A stretch of DNA of 64,000 nt from Avena insularis (GCA_023614405.1 CM042694.1:480845392-480909391); one strand, 5' to 3'. Shown: positions 12,118-23,929, numbered from the stretch's first letter. A program made the numbers and translations. Notes: generated by a model not told the origin, from the sequence alone.

Positions 12118-13739
12118 TGATACATTGCAAATGTATCTATAATTTTTGATGTTCCATGCTTGGTTTTTCCACTTTCTTGTGTTTTATTCCAACTTTGGAG
12201 TACTTTTCATATGATTTCTTGGACTAACCTATTAACAAGAGCCATAGTGCCAGCTGCCTGTTTTCTGCTGTTTTTGGTTCCAGGAAAGTCAGAAAATGAA
12301 TATTCTCAGAATTGGACGGGACAAAAGCAAAAGTGCCTATTTTTCCGGAAGGGATCAAGTGCCAGAATACGAGACGGAGAAGGGTCAGGGAGCCACCACA
12401 CCACCTGGCCGCGTGGCCAGGCCTGGCCTGCACCAGGGGGTGGTGTGGCCGCTCCCGGCACCCCCTCGGCCTCTTCTTCCTCCTAGAAATTACCCTCGAG
12501 ACGAAAACCCTAAGTGCCCGATCAAAAATCCACGAAAGAGTCTGTAGCCACCGTAATCTCCATCCCTAGATCGGGAGGGATCTGAAGCTCCCAAGCACCA
12601 CGGGAGAGGGAATTCACCCTGGAGGCCTTCTTCATCACCATGCAAGCCTCCGATGTGATGCATGAGTAGTTCATCCTTGGACTACGGATCCATGTAGTAG
12701 CTAGATGGCTGGTTTCTCCTCCTTTGTGCTTTCATGTTTAAATCTTGTGAGCTCCATTCATGATCAAGATCATCTATTTGTAATTCATACATGTTGTGTT
12801 TATGGGATCCGATGGATATTGAGATGCTATTTCAGATTGATTATTGATTCTATCATGTCTTTGTTATTTGAGATCTTGCATGCTTTCCGTTGTTAGTAGC
12901 TATCTTGGCCAAGTAGATGCTAGCAACTCCAAGAGTTAGTATTTATACTCGATAGTGGGTTCATGCCTCGTAACTGGGAAGTGACAGAAATCTCTAAGGT
13001 ACTAGATGTGTTGTTGCTACTAGGGAGAAAACAACAATCCTTTGTTCATAGAACAATTTTATTGTTTACTTTACATGCAGTTCGTAAAGCAATAATCTGT
13101 TGCTTGCAACTTAATACTGGAGGCGGGTCGGATGATAACCTGAAGGTGGATTATTAGTCATAGATGCAATTGGATGGCGGTCTATGTATTATGTTGTAAT
13201 GCCCAATCAAGTCTCAGAGGAGTCAAGATGATCAGTATATGCATGTATTGCTTTCTCGGTGTTTGTCAATTGCCCCGCTGTAATTTGTTCACCCAGCATG
13301 TTATCTATCTAAGGAGAGCCACCTCTAGTGAACTATGGATCCCGGTCCTTTGTCTTTACATACAATCTATAAACTGTTACTGCTTTGTGTTTACTTTCTG
13401 CAAACTATTACTTCTTTCCATTCGATACGTTTAATCCTTTGTTTTCCGCAAAACACGGTGAGATTGACAACCTCATCACAAGTTGGGGACAAAGTTCTGT
13501 GGTTGTGTTGTGCAGGTCTCCATGTTGCTACTAGCATTGGTAGTGCGCCCTGCCAAAGCTCAGCTAGTAACACCTTTGGGGTGTTTCCTTACTCCTACTG
13601 GTTCGACTAAACCTTGGTTTCATAACTGAGGGAAACTTGCTTCTGTGCTCATCATACCTTCCTCTTGGGGTTCCCAACAAGCTCTACATCAACCACGAGC
13701 CATCAACACATTTTCTGGGCGCCGTGCATTGAGCCATCA
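12118..13739 (+). mobile_element. Near-solo Athila-type LTR (A)
   Basis: A 1,588 bp LTR starts TGATACATTGC at 12118 and ends GAGCCATCA at 13705. It is followed by 34 bp: a spacer, a partial primer site (TGGGCGCCGT) and a second copy of the LTR's last bases (ATTGAGCCATCA, ending 13739). GGGTG flanks the whole block on both sides (12113-12117 and 13740-13744). The element therefore inserted intact and later lost its internal region and nearly all of one LTR. Its sequence matches the LTRs of elements C and E. Short ORFs inside are chance frames. Confidence 0.88.
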
Positions 13740-13744
13740 GGGTG

Positions 13745-15448
13745 TTACACGATTCCGGCCCACCGCCATGCTCGTCGTCACCCTCCTGAGCTTGTTGTCC
13801 CCTCATCCACCTCTCTCTCTCGCCGTAGCACCGCAGATCTGCTCGCCGAAGTTCAGGATCCCACCTATCGGTCCTTTAAACATTATCCACATCTTTTCCC
13901 AATTATTTTCTGTTTTAGTATTTAGGTACATTTTGTAAAAAAGTAGGTATTCAAATGACCATAACTTTCTGAAAAATAATCCAAATGAGTTGATTCTTTT
14001 TGCATTAGATTATATTTGGAAATATTTGTCCAGTGTATCTTGTTTTATGATTTTTGGTCACCATATGATATAGTAGTTATTTAATGGCTTAACAAGGTGT
14101 TTAACACTCCTAAAAATTGTCTAAGTAGATTTAAACCTCCAACCTGCCTCTGAAGTTGAACTTGATACCTACCCCACTACTGAAGGCAAGCCATCAAACC
14201 CTTCTTTGAATTATTGCAACATTTCATTTGATTTTTTATGCTATGTGAGATCTAAGTACTATTGATGTTAATAATAATAATGTATTGCTATGAGGTTGGA
14301 TAAATATTTCTAGGTAGGTTGGTTGTTGAATCTTCGCATGTTATAAGCATGGTGTCTAGCACCTTGTGTGAGCTAACTATGACCTGAAATAACCAAGGCC
14401 CCTATGATTGGTTGGCTCTCCCTCGACGGGTGACATAAGGTTCGCATTTGTCCACTCCCCATTCTCACAACAGTTTGGCTGGGGCAACCGCCTTGGAATG
14501 GATGATTTGTTCAAATGGTCCTGCTATGTCACTCGGAGGCATTTTCTTTGTTTGCTTCTTCTTCTTCTTTGACATCGAGGATAGGTGCAAACGAATGTCA
14601 GCCAACGACCCTCAAGGTTGGAGTGTTTGGAAAAAGAGTTATTTGCTTATTGTTTCTCCCTTCTCATGGAACCCAAAAAATATTTGCCTTATTGTGTGCT
14701 TTTATGACAAATAATTCTACCCAATGAACTCCATGGTGGTATTTTTCATCATATTGGAGACTAAGATGCTCTTACTACCACTTCCTTATGAAAGTATAGA
14801 CATAGGCTCCACCGCAGACATGTGTGTGAGGGAACGGGACTCGCGTAAAAGACTCCGCTAACAATTGTGCTAACTGGTTACTCTCAACTATAGCCCTATA
14901 CTTACCCTCGTAAATGCCATGCTAGTTACTTTCCGCAGCAGAAGAATCAATAGTTTTACCTCGCTATGTACTCAATCTATGCCTTGCCATATTGCATTCA
15001 TACCAATGGAGTTGCATTAGTCTTGACTAATAAGTTAATCATCACCGTCGGCTTGGTTGAGTCACCTAGTGCCACTTCCCTTACACCCTTGTTTTCCATC
15101 GTTGTTCTTTTGGGAGGACCTTAGCCTATATAACCTATTTTAGACTCTCTTGATGTGAACCCGCATGGCAAGATTAGTCGGTCGCTGCTTTGTGCGGTCG
15201 GGGCTATATCTTGTAAAGGTTCTGGAGTTAGGCATGCCTTACCTAGAAAAGCATGTGCCAGATTCACTTTGGCATAGGACAATATCCGTAGGAAGAGACG
15301 ATGGCTAGATAGAGTGCCTCGGTGCCGTGAATGGTAATTTAAAGGGTAGTTTACCCTCTACTATTTTTGGTTGACAATGACACCGTAGTTAGAGCAGACT
15401 AATGCTACCTACTAGTGTCTTAAACAGGTTTTAGTCTGCTGGTGTGTT
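13745..15448. other. Unassigned repeat-like DNA
   Basis: No recognisable gene, TIR or LTR boundary. The ORFs at 14448-14714 and 14515-14727 are low-complexity and overlap in different frames. The stretch 15270-15350 may belong with sequence near 16290-16400 (both carry a GGAAGAGACGA motif), so a repeat may have been split by the SIRE-like LTR between them. Confidence 0.3.
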
Positions 15449-16255
15449 GAAAGATCGTCGGAGACCCCCCATTTTGATAACGAAGATATGTGCCGGCGTT
15501 TTGCTTTATATATGTATCTTGAGTCTTTAGGAACTCCACACTATTAAGAGGGGTTATCTCACTGAGCTTTTTGGTGATGAATTCCTAAGCCATATACACA
15601 TCCCATACACCCACTTGTCCCATCACTAAAGAGGGAGGAGAGGGAAATCTAATTTTCATAGCTTTTCTGCAGGTTCAGTTTTAAAGCCGGTTCAACCGGG
15701 TCCTAGACCAGGTGGTTCGGTACCAGGGCCGGAATACAGACTTTTGAACCAAGATTGTCGGTTTGCTATACTGGGTCTATCCGGGTTGCGAACAGAGAGT
15801 TTTCCAGTTTGAATTCCGGTCTTCCGGCCTAGAAACCGGGTCGTCCGGTGTGTGGGCTGGTTGGACCGAACTTAAAATCGGATTCGCCAAATTTTCTCTA
15901 AACGGCTAGATTTATCCCTCGGGTATAAAAACCACTTATTCCAACCAGCCTTCGTGGCATTGGGGAATCCTTCGTGGAACCTCACACCTCTCCAATGTGA
16001 TGTAGCCCCCTTCCCAAAGGGGGTGAACACGGGAATACATCTTGCTTCTGTTATTCCTTAACCAATCCCTTACTTGTGTTGTTTACTTTGTAATACCATT
16101 CATGCTTGAAGTATCTTGTATCAGCATATAGGTTACCTCACCTAGTTTGCATTTAGGCACACTTATATTCCACAAAGCCAAAAACTTGCAAAAGATTATA
16201 AAGAATTTTGTAGAAACCTATTCACCACCTCTAGGTAAATCATCTTACACTTTCC
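15449..16255 (+). repeat. SIRE/Maximus-like copia LTR remnant
   Basis: The 3' part carries the CCTATTCACCACCTCTAGG motif that sits near the end of SIRE-type LTRs (usually with a run of Cs), then CATCTTACACTTTC, a likely LTR end. A TATA box (TATAAAA, 15924-15930) lies about 0.33 kb upstream. The 15680-15860 segment is rich in CCGG-containing words (CCGGTTCAACCGGG, CCGGTCTTCCGGCC). Outer limits are approximate; no target duplication or internal domain was found, so it may be a solo or truncated LTR. Confidence 0.5.
15924..15930 (+). promoter_or_regulatory. TATA box of the SIRE-like LTR
   Basis: TATAAAA preceded by CCTCGGG, in the position of a promoter within the LTR remnant. Motif evidence only. 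Confidence 0.45.
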
Positions 16256-18690
16256 GTAATGATGATATATCTTGCTTTGGTACGACTTTAGAGTTGCTTA
16301 GGAAGAGACGACCAAGTGGAGAGTATTTTGATTGATGGTTTTAGCCGCTGGTGTAGTTGGTCAAATGTAGTCTAGCCTTGTTCCTAGGTCATGGAACATG
16401 TTTGGATCGAGCCACACTATGAGTTTAATCATATCGAGTTTGGAGAAACTTCACTAAAGTTGAAAATGATAATGGTATTACCTATCTTTGTGGCTAGGGG
16501 CTAATGAGCCTAGTGTGGTTATGATGAGTTGTATGGTGAAACAAAGTATTCGTTCCGCCGCGTGACCACTAATGTAGGAACCTGAATACTCGTTTCAACC
16601 GTATGATCTCCCCTCCAAAGGTAAGATGGTAACTTAAGTTCAACCGTTTAGTTTGGACTCGCAAATTACATTATGTACCTATACCCTGCTACCTTTTAGA
16701 ACCTATGTCATGCCATATAGCTCTTAAATTGTTTGTCTTTTCTTGATGACTTGTGAGTATTTTCAGCATACTCAGGATATCTTTTAACATGTCATATTCT
16801 GCCACCCTCGCTGTCAAGTACCTACTTTACAAGAAATAGGAATCATTATCCCAAGCAGAACCCTATGTCTAAACCCTTCTGCATCTACGTCATTATCTAC
16901 GTCACCATTGCGATAAGATCCGACTGAGGCCCCAATGTGAAATAAATAATGCACAAACTGTTGTGTGCGCATGTGGCATGATAAACTAAGCCTCATCGTC
17001 TGTTGTAATATTTGAACCTATTTGCATCTCGCTGCCATATATATAAATTGGTCTTATCTTTGTTTGCTGAGTTGCCACATTCATCGTGTTTCTGAGGCGG
17101 GAATGTGAGGCATTCTAATCCTCTAGATCAGGGTGCCGCACACCGTCCCTCATTGACCCCACCTTGCCACCTACCCCCCCCCCCCCCCCCCGCCCTGCTG
17201 AGTCGCTTGCCTCGTCTGCCTCTAGCCTCTAGGATCTCGCTAGCGCCAGTAGATTCTTCTCCATCCTGCTGTTCTTTGTGAATGTCCCCATCCCCGATCT
17301 CCAACGCCATGGCCCTCCCTGGTATGCTTGGTTTGGGTTGGGGTTCCTTGATCCATGCCGTCCAAGCCCACTCACGGGGCTACACGACCAACATCAACAA
17401 CTCCATGCCCCTCCTCTTGATCATCATGGAGAAACAGCTCTGGTCATCCTCCTCAACTGTCGGCAGGTAGATGACTCCCCATTTGCATGCTAGGTCCCGT
17501 ATCTGGCGATGGAAGGCTCAATATGGCCATGGAGGTCCCGGATCTAGGCCCGGAGGGCATGGATCCGTGGCACCTCCTTTGTTTATTTTTACTAGTTACT
17601 TTGTTTTGGAAATTTTGGTTTGAGATCTGATTTCCTTTTGAATCAGAATGGCCCTATTTGGAATCTAGTGAAGTTTTTGATATTTTTCAAGTTATTGTGA
17701 AGTTTCTTAGATGTCTTTATGAATTATGTATGAGACATATATGTTTATATTAATTATATATGTATGAGCATTTGTATATACTGTTATAAATCCCCTAAGT
17801 TTTGTCAGGTTTAATTCATGTTACTTGGAAGTTTCTTATCTTGATCCAGAAATGTTTGCAGTGTGAATGTTTCAGGATTTAATTTTAGTTGCACATTAAA
17901 CTTGTATGTATCTATATAAATCTTGATACCTTTGAAATATGTGTGATGAATCTGAAATAAAACAGTGTGGTTTTGTGAATCATCGAAAAATTTATTTTTT
18001 GAAGTGTGTAATCTTTGAAGAAAGTGTGTTGAATCATGTGATCTATTTTGGTTACTAATTAAGCTCTTTGAAGAACTTGTATGAATCCATTGTTTATGTT
18101 TTTTTTGTGAAATCTATCCACCGTCTATGCTTGGAATGTTCTATAGCATATTTTGGTTACTGGAAGTTGTACAAAACATAATGATGTAGATCTAAAAAAA
18201 TATTTAGTGCTACAAATACTAATTTGGTTGGTTAAATTTTGTGTTTGATTATTTTCTTCTTGGTGGGTAAAATAAGTGTTACAAGTTGGTGCATTTTCTA
18301 GATCTCATGTAAATATAGAGAAACATGAGAAATAATTTTTGAAATCTGCTAACTGTTGTAGGCAAAAAAGGCTTCGAAATAAATTGTTCCATGAATAATC
18401 CTAACTCCACAACAAATTCTTGTTTATGACTATTATAAAAATATGAATAATTTTTTGATACTATTGCAAAGTAAAGTGGTAATTAGACAAGGACATTGAA
18501 AGGTATGTGTTAAAAAATGGAAGAGACCTCTTATTCCGAACTGAATTTAGCGGAGGGACCTTTTGCAACCAGTAGGGGAGACCGGGGTGGGGCACGATGA
18601 CCACGCACGAATATGGAAAGCTCGTTGGACGAGTAAGATGATCCCAAGACTAACTCCAGGCCGTATTGATTTTTAGGTGTGGTGGTGTGT
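16256..18690. other. Unassigned DNA with an 18-base poly-C tract
   Basis: No supported gene. 17174-17191 is a run of 18 Cs. 17200-17560 is GC-rich with short overlapping ORFs (plus 17278-17493 and 17282-17470) that show no known domain; a captured gene fragment is possible but unproven. 17600-18530 is AT-rich without a recognisable element. TGATGACTTGTGAGTATTT near 16743 has an LTR-like look but no boundaries. Confidence 0.3.
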
Positions 18691-19356
18691 TTATTAAACT
18701 AGAAGAATACCCCCCGTGCTGCAGCGGGAATCTTTCTAATAAATTGATTATGTAAATGAATAAATATAAAATATGTAAAATATGAAGTCTCTACAGAAAC
18801 ATGCCAGATTGATTATAGTCGAGAGGCTAAATTTAATTCACATAAATTGTTGTATATGTGACGAATAAAAATTCGTGACGTGGACAATTATATGACCAAC
18901 AAGTAGATGACATGGATAGGTTGCATCTACCATAAATGAATGCTAATGAGATGATATGGCATATTGATTGGATAAAATAGTGGGTGATATGGATAGCTTG
19001 CATGTTAAGATAGACTATCATAATTGCTAGATAGTGGGGTTTACATGTAAGAAAGTAAGAAAGTATAGATAGATAAATGTGTAGTGGTGTAGTAGTTTGT
19101 TAACTAATACTAGCAAATGTAAGAAAGTAAGAAAGTATAGATAGATAAATGTGTAGTGGTGTAGTAGTTTGTTAACTAATACTAGCAAATATATATATAA
19201 CTATATATTAAACCGTGTGGGCTTCGCGGCCTCTCAGCGTCGTGCACACTGTTCATCGTGGTGCGCGATCCGTTTCCACGTCTGCGTGTGTACTATTTGT
19301 CATCTAATTTTGGCCAATCGCGCGTTGCCACATCGCACAATTTCCTAAACGATCAT
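18691..19356. other. Intergenic DNA flanking the nested stack
   Basis: Begins with GAATACCCCCCGTGCTGCAGCGGGA, resembling a common grass interspersed repeat with a CCGTGC...CGGG motif, then AT-rich sequence, a 72 bp tandem duplication, an AT run at 19190-19210 and GC-richer unique-looking sequence up to the Tat element. No gene seen; the 62-codon minus ORF at 18833-19021 has no recognisable content. Confidence 0.35.
19045..19188. repeat. 72 bp perfect tandem duplication
   Basis: The unit beginning ATGTAAGAAAGTAAG at 19045 repeats identically from 19117 to 19188. No base difference was seen between the copies, so the duplication is recent or an assembly artefact. Confidence 0.85.
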
Positions 19357-19845
19357 TGATGAGGGGTTAACTTGTCAATGCCCATCGTTGATGGACTTAG
19401 GTTCGAGGGATTGGGGAGCGCTGGAGGCGTCGATCGGCTGGCAAACAAGAACATCAGGGGACACGCGGTTTACCCAGGTTCATGCCCTTGAAAGGGACCC
19501 TACTCCTGCTTGTCTACTCTTAGATTATCGAGGAGTCAAAGGTTACAGAGGCTGCGCAGATGTAATCAGGCGAGGTGTATACTAGGGTTGTGGATGTGCT
19601 CCTCGCTGCCCCTCCTAGCCTTTATATAAGAAGGCTAGGTCTCGGGGTAGCAATCCGAGTCGGTTAAAGATTAGGGTTTTACCCCTTTTGAAATTGTATC
19701 TATTGCTTGTTGTGTCCTTCAAAGAGTCGCCTTTCTCCGGACTTGGGCCACCCAAATCCTTGTTAGGCTTCAGTTGTCCTGCAGGTTCCTCATGGGCTGG
19801 ATGGTATAGGCTAAGCCCGAGTACCCGTAGGGTATACCCATGTCA
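19357..19845 (-). repeat. 3' LTR of Tat element F
   Basis: On the minus strand it starts TGACATGGGTATACCC (19845) and ends CCCCTCATCA (19357), 489 bp. It aligns with the 5' LTR except for a 218 bp block (19401-19618) absent there. It contains a TATA box in an inverted repeat. Confidence 0.88.
19614..19639 (-). promoter_or_regulatory. LTR TATA box inside an inverted repeat
   Basis: CCTAGCC (19614-19620) and GGCTAGG (19633-19639) flank TTTATATAA; on the minus strand the core reads TATATAAAGG. The same AGCC-TATATAA-GGCT arrangement is kept in the other LTR at 61854-61875. Confidence 0.6.
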
Positions 19846-20730
19846 GTAGCCCCCGAGTGTCCAGCCGAATCGTAGATTCGGGTAGAGACTACAAAGTCTT
19901 CAAGTGCATGGAATGCAAGTCCATCCGAAAGTGCTTTCGGGTGCTATGGTTTGTGTCATAGGGATTGTCGATATACGTTCCTGATACATCCGACAGATCG
20001 GGATCCATTAACTGCCTTAGAGAAAAACAAGGCTATCTACACAAATTCGAGTCCCTGGACTCGAATTCGGAACATTACTGGCATAATTCGACTCATATCG
20101 TAGAGGTCTTACAGGGTCGAATTTTAGTGTTTTGATATGAGCACTCGACGCGTCCGTCAAGACTTTTTCATTGTGCCATCAGGCATGGTTTATTTCTAAC
20201 AGAGTGGAACAGGTGCATTGCTAGGCCTTTCGCAAGTCTTATCTTCATGTCATAAATGCGGCATCCGAATGTTTATTCACCATGGAGGTGATTCGGGTGG
20301 TCCAGGAGACGTCATCTCTTTGTAGGGTATTTCTAGTGATTGTGAGGCAGAGTTGCCGAATGCTTCCAATTCTCATGTTGCGGACGTGGTCAACGCTTTT
20401 TTGTTGTGGATAACTATTTTTTATTTTCGTAGGGTGCACGACCAGCGCTCTCTATGGGAGTAGCCCCCGAGTGCCTATTCGAGTCGTGGTCTCGAGTGGG
20501 AACTTTGAACTTTGGCGACTACTGTCGACTGAGCTTGCAGTGCTCCCTATGGGAGTAGCCCCCGAGTCCGTAATCGAATTTTTTATTCGAAGGAGGGGTT
20601 GAGATGTAAGTGTCTTGTATTCTTAAATAGGTGGACTGCTCACTGGACCCGGAAAATACTCGAGTGCGCAAACAGTGCTCCTGTTAGGAGTAGCCACCAA
20701 GTGTTTGGTCAAGTCGTAGACTCGAGCAAA
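19846..20730 (-). repeat. Polypurine tract and repeated CCCCCGAG modules of F
   Basis: GTAGCCCCCGAG at 19846-19857 (CTCGGGGGCTAC on the minus strand) abuts the 3' LTR and is the likely polypurine tract. Related modules recur near 20458-20470, 20552-20565 and (degenerate, AGTAGCCACCAAG) 20688-20702, each preceded by GTGCTC and GGGAGTAGCC-like words and followed by a TCGAGTCGT-like word. The stretch has no coding sequence. Confidence 0.65.
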
Positions 20731-21259
20731 AACTAAAAGGAGTCAAATAAAAAATACTGTTACGCACTTCAACCTTAGGTTGCTGCCAAGGCAAGTGCAA
20801 ATGATGTCATTGATTACGATTGGATGAGCTCAGCCTCCAGCGTGAGTGGTGCTTATGGGACATGACAATGGTGGGTCCTAGCTTCTAACCAGAATTTGAC
20901 TAGTCACGTGTAATTTTGGGGTTTAACTGTGTTTCCTCGATTTTCACGCTGAGTGGGGATCGTGCAGGAATGGTACAGAGTACACGTTGCCACGTGTCTT
21001 TGTCAATGTGTGCCATGCGTTGAAGTAGAGGAATGCCGGTCATTGGATGTGTTTTTACCCTTGCTTAAGTAGCGAGTTTAGGCAGTAACTTTCGCACTTT
21101 GCGTCTTCCTCTTCCTCGCGCCGCTGCCATTGTTTCTCTCCTCTATTTCACTACTCCATATTTCTTTGCTGCTCTAGACATCCTTAAAGCATTTCCCAGG
21201 TATTTCCTCCGGTCCCTCCACCGTCGAAGAATGGGAAGAAGAAAGGCACCGCTGCTGTC
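20731..21259. other. Non-coding part of F upstream of the antisense ORF
   Basis: No gene. On the plus strand the last part (CTTCCTCTTCCTCGCGCCGC at 21104) looks like a pyrimidine-rich 5' untranslated leader for the antisense ORF that follows. Confidence 0.4.
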
Positions 21260-21946
21260 GTGATGAAGAAGAAGGCCGCCACCGCCATTGGGTCTGGCAC
21301 TACTACCGCGGCCACGAAGAAGAAGTGTGCCGGGACTCGCGTGACCAACAGGTCTTGGCGGCGCTCCACCTTGAAGCCCCATGACCTTCATACGCATCGC
21401 CTGGTCGGATTGATTCTGACCGACGAAAGAAATTGCCAGATGCCTGTCCCAGAGGTAATTCCTCATCCTCCCGTTGGTTTCCGCATGATGTTCATCGCCT
21501 TTCTTCTGCATGGTTTGTCGCTTCCCCTCCATGAATTCGTTCGTGGATTGCTTTGTTTCTATGGGATTCAGCTCCACTAGCTGACTCCCAACTCCATCTT
21601 GCACATTGCCTACATTATTGCCCTCTCCGTGTGCTGGCTTGGAATCGCGCCACACTTTGGTCTTTTCAAAAGATTGTTCAAGTTGAAGAGGCAGTCGGGG
21701 TCTAGTTCAGTGGTGTACGATCTTGGCGAGTGCGGTGTATATGTGGACCCTCATGTCCAGTATTTTACCGTCGGCCTGGTCGACTCCAACCAAGGATGGA
21801 GGGACAAATGGTTCTACATCGAGGACAAGAAGGTAGAGGGACATTTATTCGGCCTCGCCCCATTTGACCCAAATGCGGATATGAAGAAAAGGAGGTCCTG
21901 GCAGAACATCGTGATGCCAGGCGAGTCTGAAGATGTTGAGGTCTTG
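21260..21946 (+). pseudogene. Antisense ORF of Tat element F, 5' part (putative gypsy-type transposon domain)
   Basis: Runs opposite to F's gag-pol, between pol and the 3' LTR, the position of the antisense extra ORF known from Tat elements. From the ATG at 21260: a lysine-rich start, then PVPEVIPHPPVGFRM and LPLHEFVRGLL, a stop (TAG, 21578-21580, probably a former CAG), and in the same frame WLGIAPHFGLFKRLF and SNQGWRDKWFYIED. This layout matches the plant domain called Putative gypsy type transposon (Pfam PF04195), whose function is unknown. The frame is broken at 21946 by element C and resumes at 57262. Confidence 0.75.
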
Positions 21947-23491
21947 TGATATGTTGTAAACGTATCTATAATTTTCGATGTTCTATGCTTGTTTTATATC
22001 TACTTTCTTATGTTTTGTCCACACTTTGGAGTATTTTTACACATTTTCTAGAACTAACCTATTAACAAGATGCCATAGTGCCAGTTGCATGTTTTCTGCT
22101 GTTTTTGGTTTCAGAAAATCTAGTAAGAAAATATTCTCGGAATTGGACCGGATAAAAGCCAAAGTCAATATTTTACCCGAAGCAACACGGAGTGGAGGGA
22201 GAGTGGCGCACTGTATGACACACTGGTGGCGGGCGGGTCGGGCGGGCCACCAGGGGGTGTGGGCCCCCTGGTGCTCCACCGACCTTGCCGCTTCGCCTAT
22301 AAAATCCTCCCGGGACGAAAACCCTAAGTACCCGATCAAAATTCCACAAAAGAGTCTGTAGCCGCCGCCATCTCCATCCCTAGATCGGGGGGGATCTAAA
22401 GCTCTTCCCGGCACACTGCCGGAGGGGAGAGATCACCCTGGAGGCCTTCTTCATCACCATGACTGCCTCTGGTATGATGCGTGAGTAGTTCATCCCTGGA
22501 CTACGGGTCCATGTAGTAGCTAGATGGTTGGTTGTCCTCCTTTGTCCTATCATGTTTAGATCTTGTGAGCTTCGTTCATGATCAAGATCATCTATTTGTA
22601 ATCTTACATGTTGTGTTTTTAGGGATCTGATGGATATTGACATGCTATTTCAGATTGGTTATTGATTCTATCATGTCTATGTTATTTTTGATCTTGCATG
22701 CTTTCTCTTGTTAGTAGCTATCTTGGCCAAGTAGATGCTAGTAACTCCAAGAGGGAGTATTTATGCTCGATAGTGGGTTCATGCCTCTAGTAATCTGGGG
22801 AAGTGACAGGAATCTCTAAGGTACTAGATGTGTTGTTGCTACTAGGGAGAAAACAACAATCCTTTGTCCATGGGACAATCGTATTGTTTACTTTACACAC
22901 TTTGCTTAATGCAATTATCTGTTGCTTGCAACTTAATACTGGAGGGGGTTCGGATGATAACCTGAAGGTGGATTATTAGTCATAGATGCAGTTGGATTAC
23001 GGTCTATGTATAATGTTGTAATGCCCAATCAAATCTTATAGGAGTCAAGATGATTAGTATATGCATGTATGCTTTCTCGGTGTCTGTCAATTCCCCCGCT
23101 GTAATTTGTTCACCCAACATGTCATCTATCTTAAGGAGAATCACCTCTAGTGAACTATGGACCCTGGTCCATTCTTTCACCATCAATCTACCATCTACCA
23201 TTTACTGTTTATTGTTTACTTTCTGCAAGCAATTACTATCTTCCACACAATATATTTAATCCTTTGTTTTCAGCAAAACCGGTGAGATTGACAACCTCAC
23301 TGTAAGTTGGGGGCAAAGTTCTGTGGTTGTGTTGTGCAGGATTCCAAGTTGGAAACAACACCTTGGATGTGTTTCCTTGATCCTAATGGTTCGATAATCT
23401 TGGTTTCATAACTGAGGGAAAACTTGCTGTTGTGCTCATCATACCTTCCTCTTGGGGTTCCCCAACGAGCTCGATATATTTTGAGCCATCA
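21947..23491 (+). repeat. 5' LTR of Athila element C
   Basis: Starts TGATATGTTGTAAACG, ends GAGCCATCA; 1,545 bp. Similar along its length to LTR A and to both LTRs of E. Its TATA box is at 22298. Two long ORFs inside (plus 21978-22361, minus 22037-22414) are chance frames. Confidence 0.9.
22298..22304 (+). promoter_or_regulatory. TATA box of element C LTR
   Basis: TATAAAA in CGCCTATAAAATCCTCC, 0.35 kb into the LTR and followed by ACGAAAACCCTAAG, the usual region of transcript start in cereal LTRs. Confidence 0.6.
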
Positions 23492-23502
23492 AGCCTTTTT
23501 TT

Positions 23503-23520
23503 TGGCGCCGTTGCCGGGGA
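23503..23520 (+). other. Primer binding site, tRNA-Asp type, element C
   Basis: TGGCGCCGTTGCCGGGGA, 11 bases after the LTR end. This is the recalled complement of the plant tRNA-Asp(GTC) 3' end and the usual Athila primer site. It sets the plus orientation of C. Confidence 0.92.
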
Positions 23521-23708
23521 GTCAAGGACCTCTTCACAAGGGGAGTCCCTCATAACCAATCTCTTTACTTTGTTTTTTGTTTTGCTTAGTTTATTTCTGC
23601 TTTGTTTGCTTGTTTCTTTTATAAAAAATGCAAAAAAATTAATTGTACTAGTTTGCTTGTTTATATCAAAAACACAAAAAAAATTAGTTTCTATCTCAAG
23701 TTGCTATT

Positions 23709-23929
23709 ATGTCTAGCATTAATCCAATCACTATGTCACTTGGGGAAATGATTTTTACTTTCAAACAAGGAATTCAAGAGAGTTTCAACGAAGCTTGGTC
23801 TAGAATCTCTGATTTACATGAAAAAACTGAACCTAAAATGACTCTGAGCTTGTTTCTTAGCAGTTTCAACTTTGGAACCGCCCTTTGCTATTGATATGCT
23901 TTGGATGCTGTAGTAGGAGGAGATTTCCT
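23709..23929 (+). pseudogene. Partial Athila gag of element C, first part
   Basis: Starts at ATG 23709 about 190 bp after the primer site. Readable motifs are FNEAWSRISDLHEKTEP, TLSLFLSSF and YALDAVVGGDFL, typical of the middle of Athila-clade gag (substrate-binding shell protein). The N-terminal gag half seen in element E is missing. A TGA (23892-23894) interrupts just before YALDAV unless read in the shifted frame. D's insertion follows GGDFL; the frame resumes at 44279. Confidence 0.75.

Noticed and set aside
17278..17493. GC-rich ORFs at 17.28-17.49 kb as a captured gene fragment
   Set aside because: Two overlapping frames, no recognisable domain, no splice structure or transposon ends; left as unassigned.
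19846..20730. Possible CRISPR-like spaced repeats
   Set aside because: Plant nuclear DNA; irregular, diverged modules next to an LTR, explained as retrotransposon repeats.
22037..22414. 125-codon minus ORF in the C LTR
   Set aside because: Inside the LTR opposite to transcription; counterpart LTRs do not keep it.
23503..23520. tRNA-like sequence at the primer sites
   Set aside because: Only the 18-base primer complement is present, no cloverleaf; not tRNA genes.
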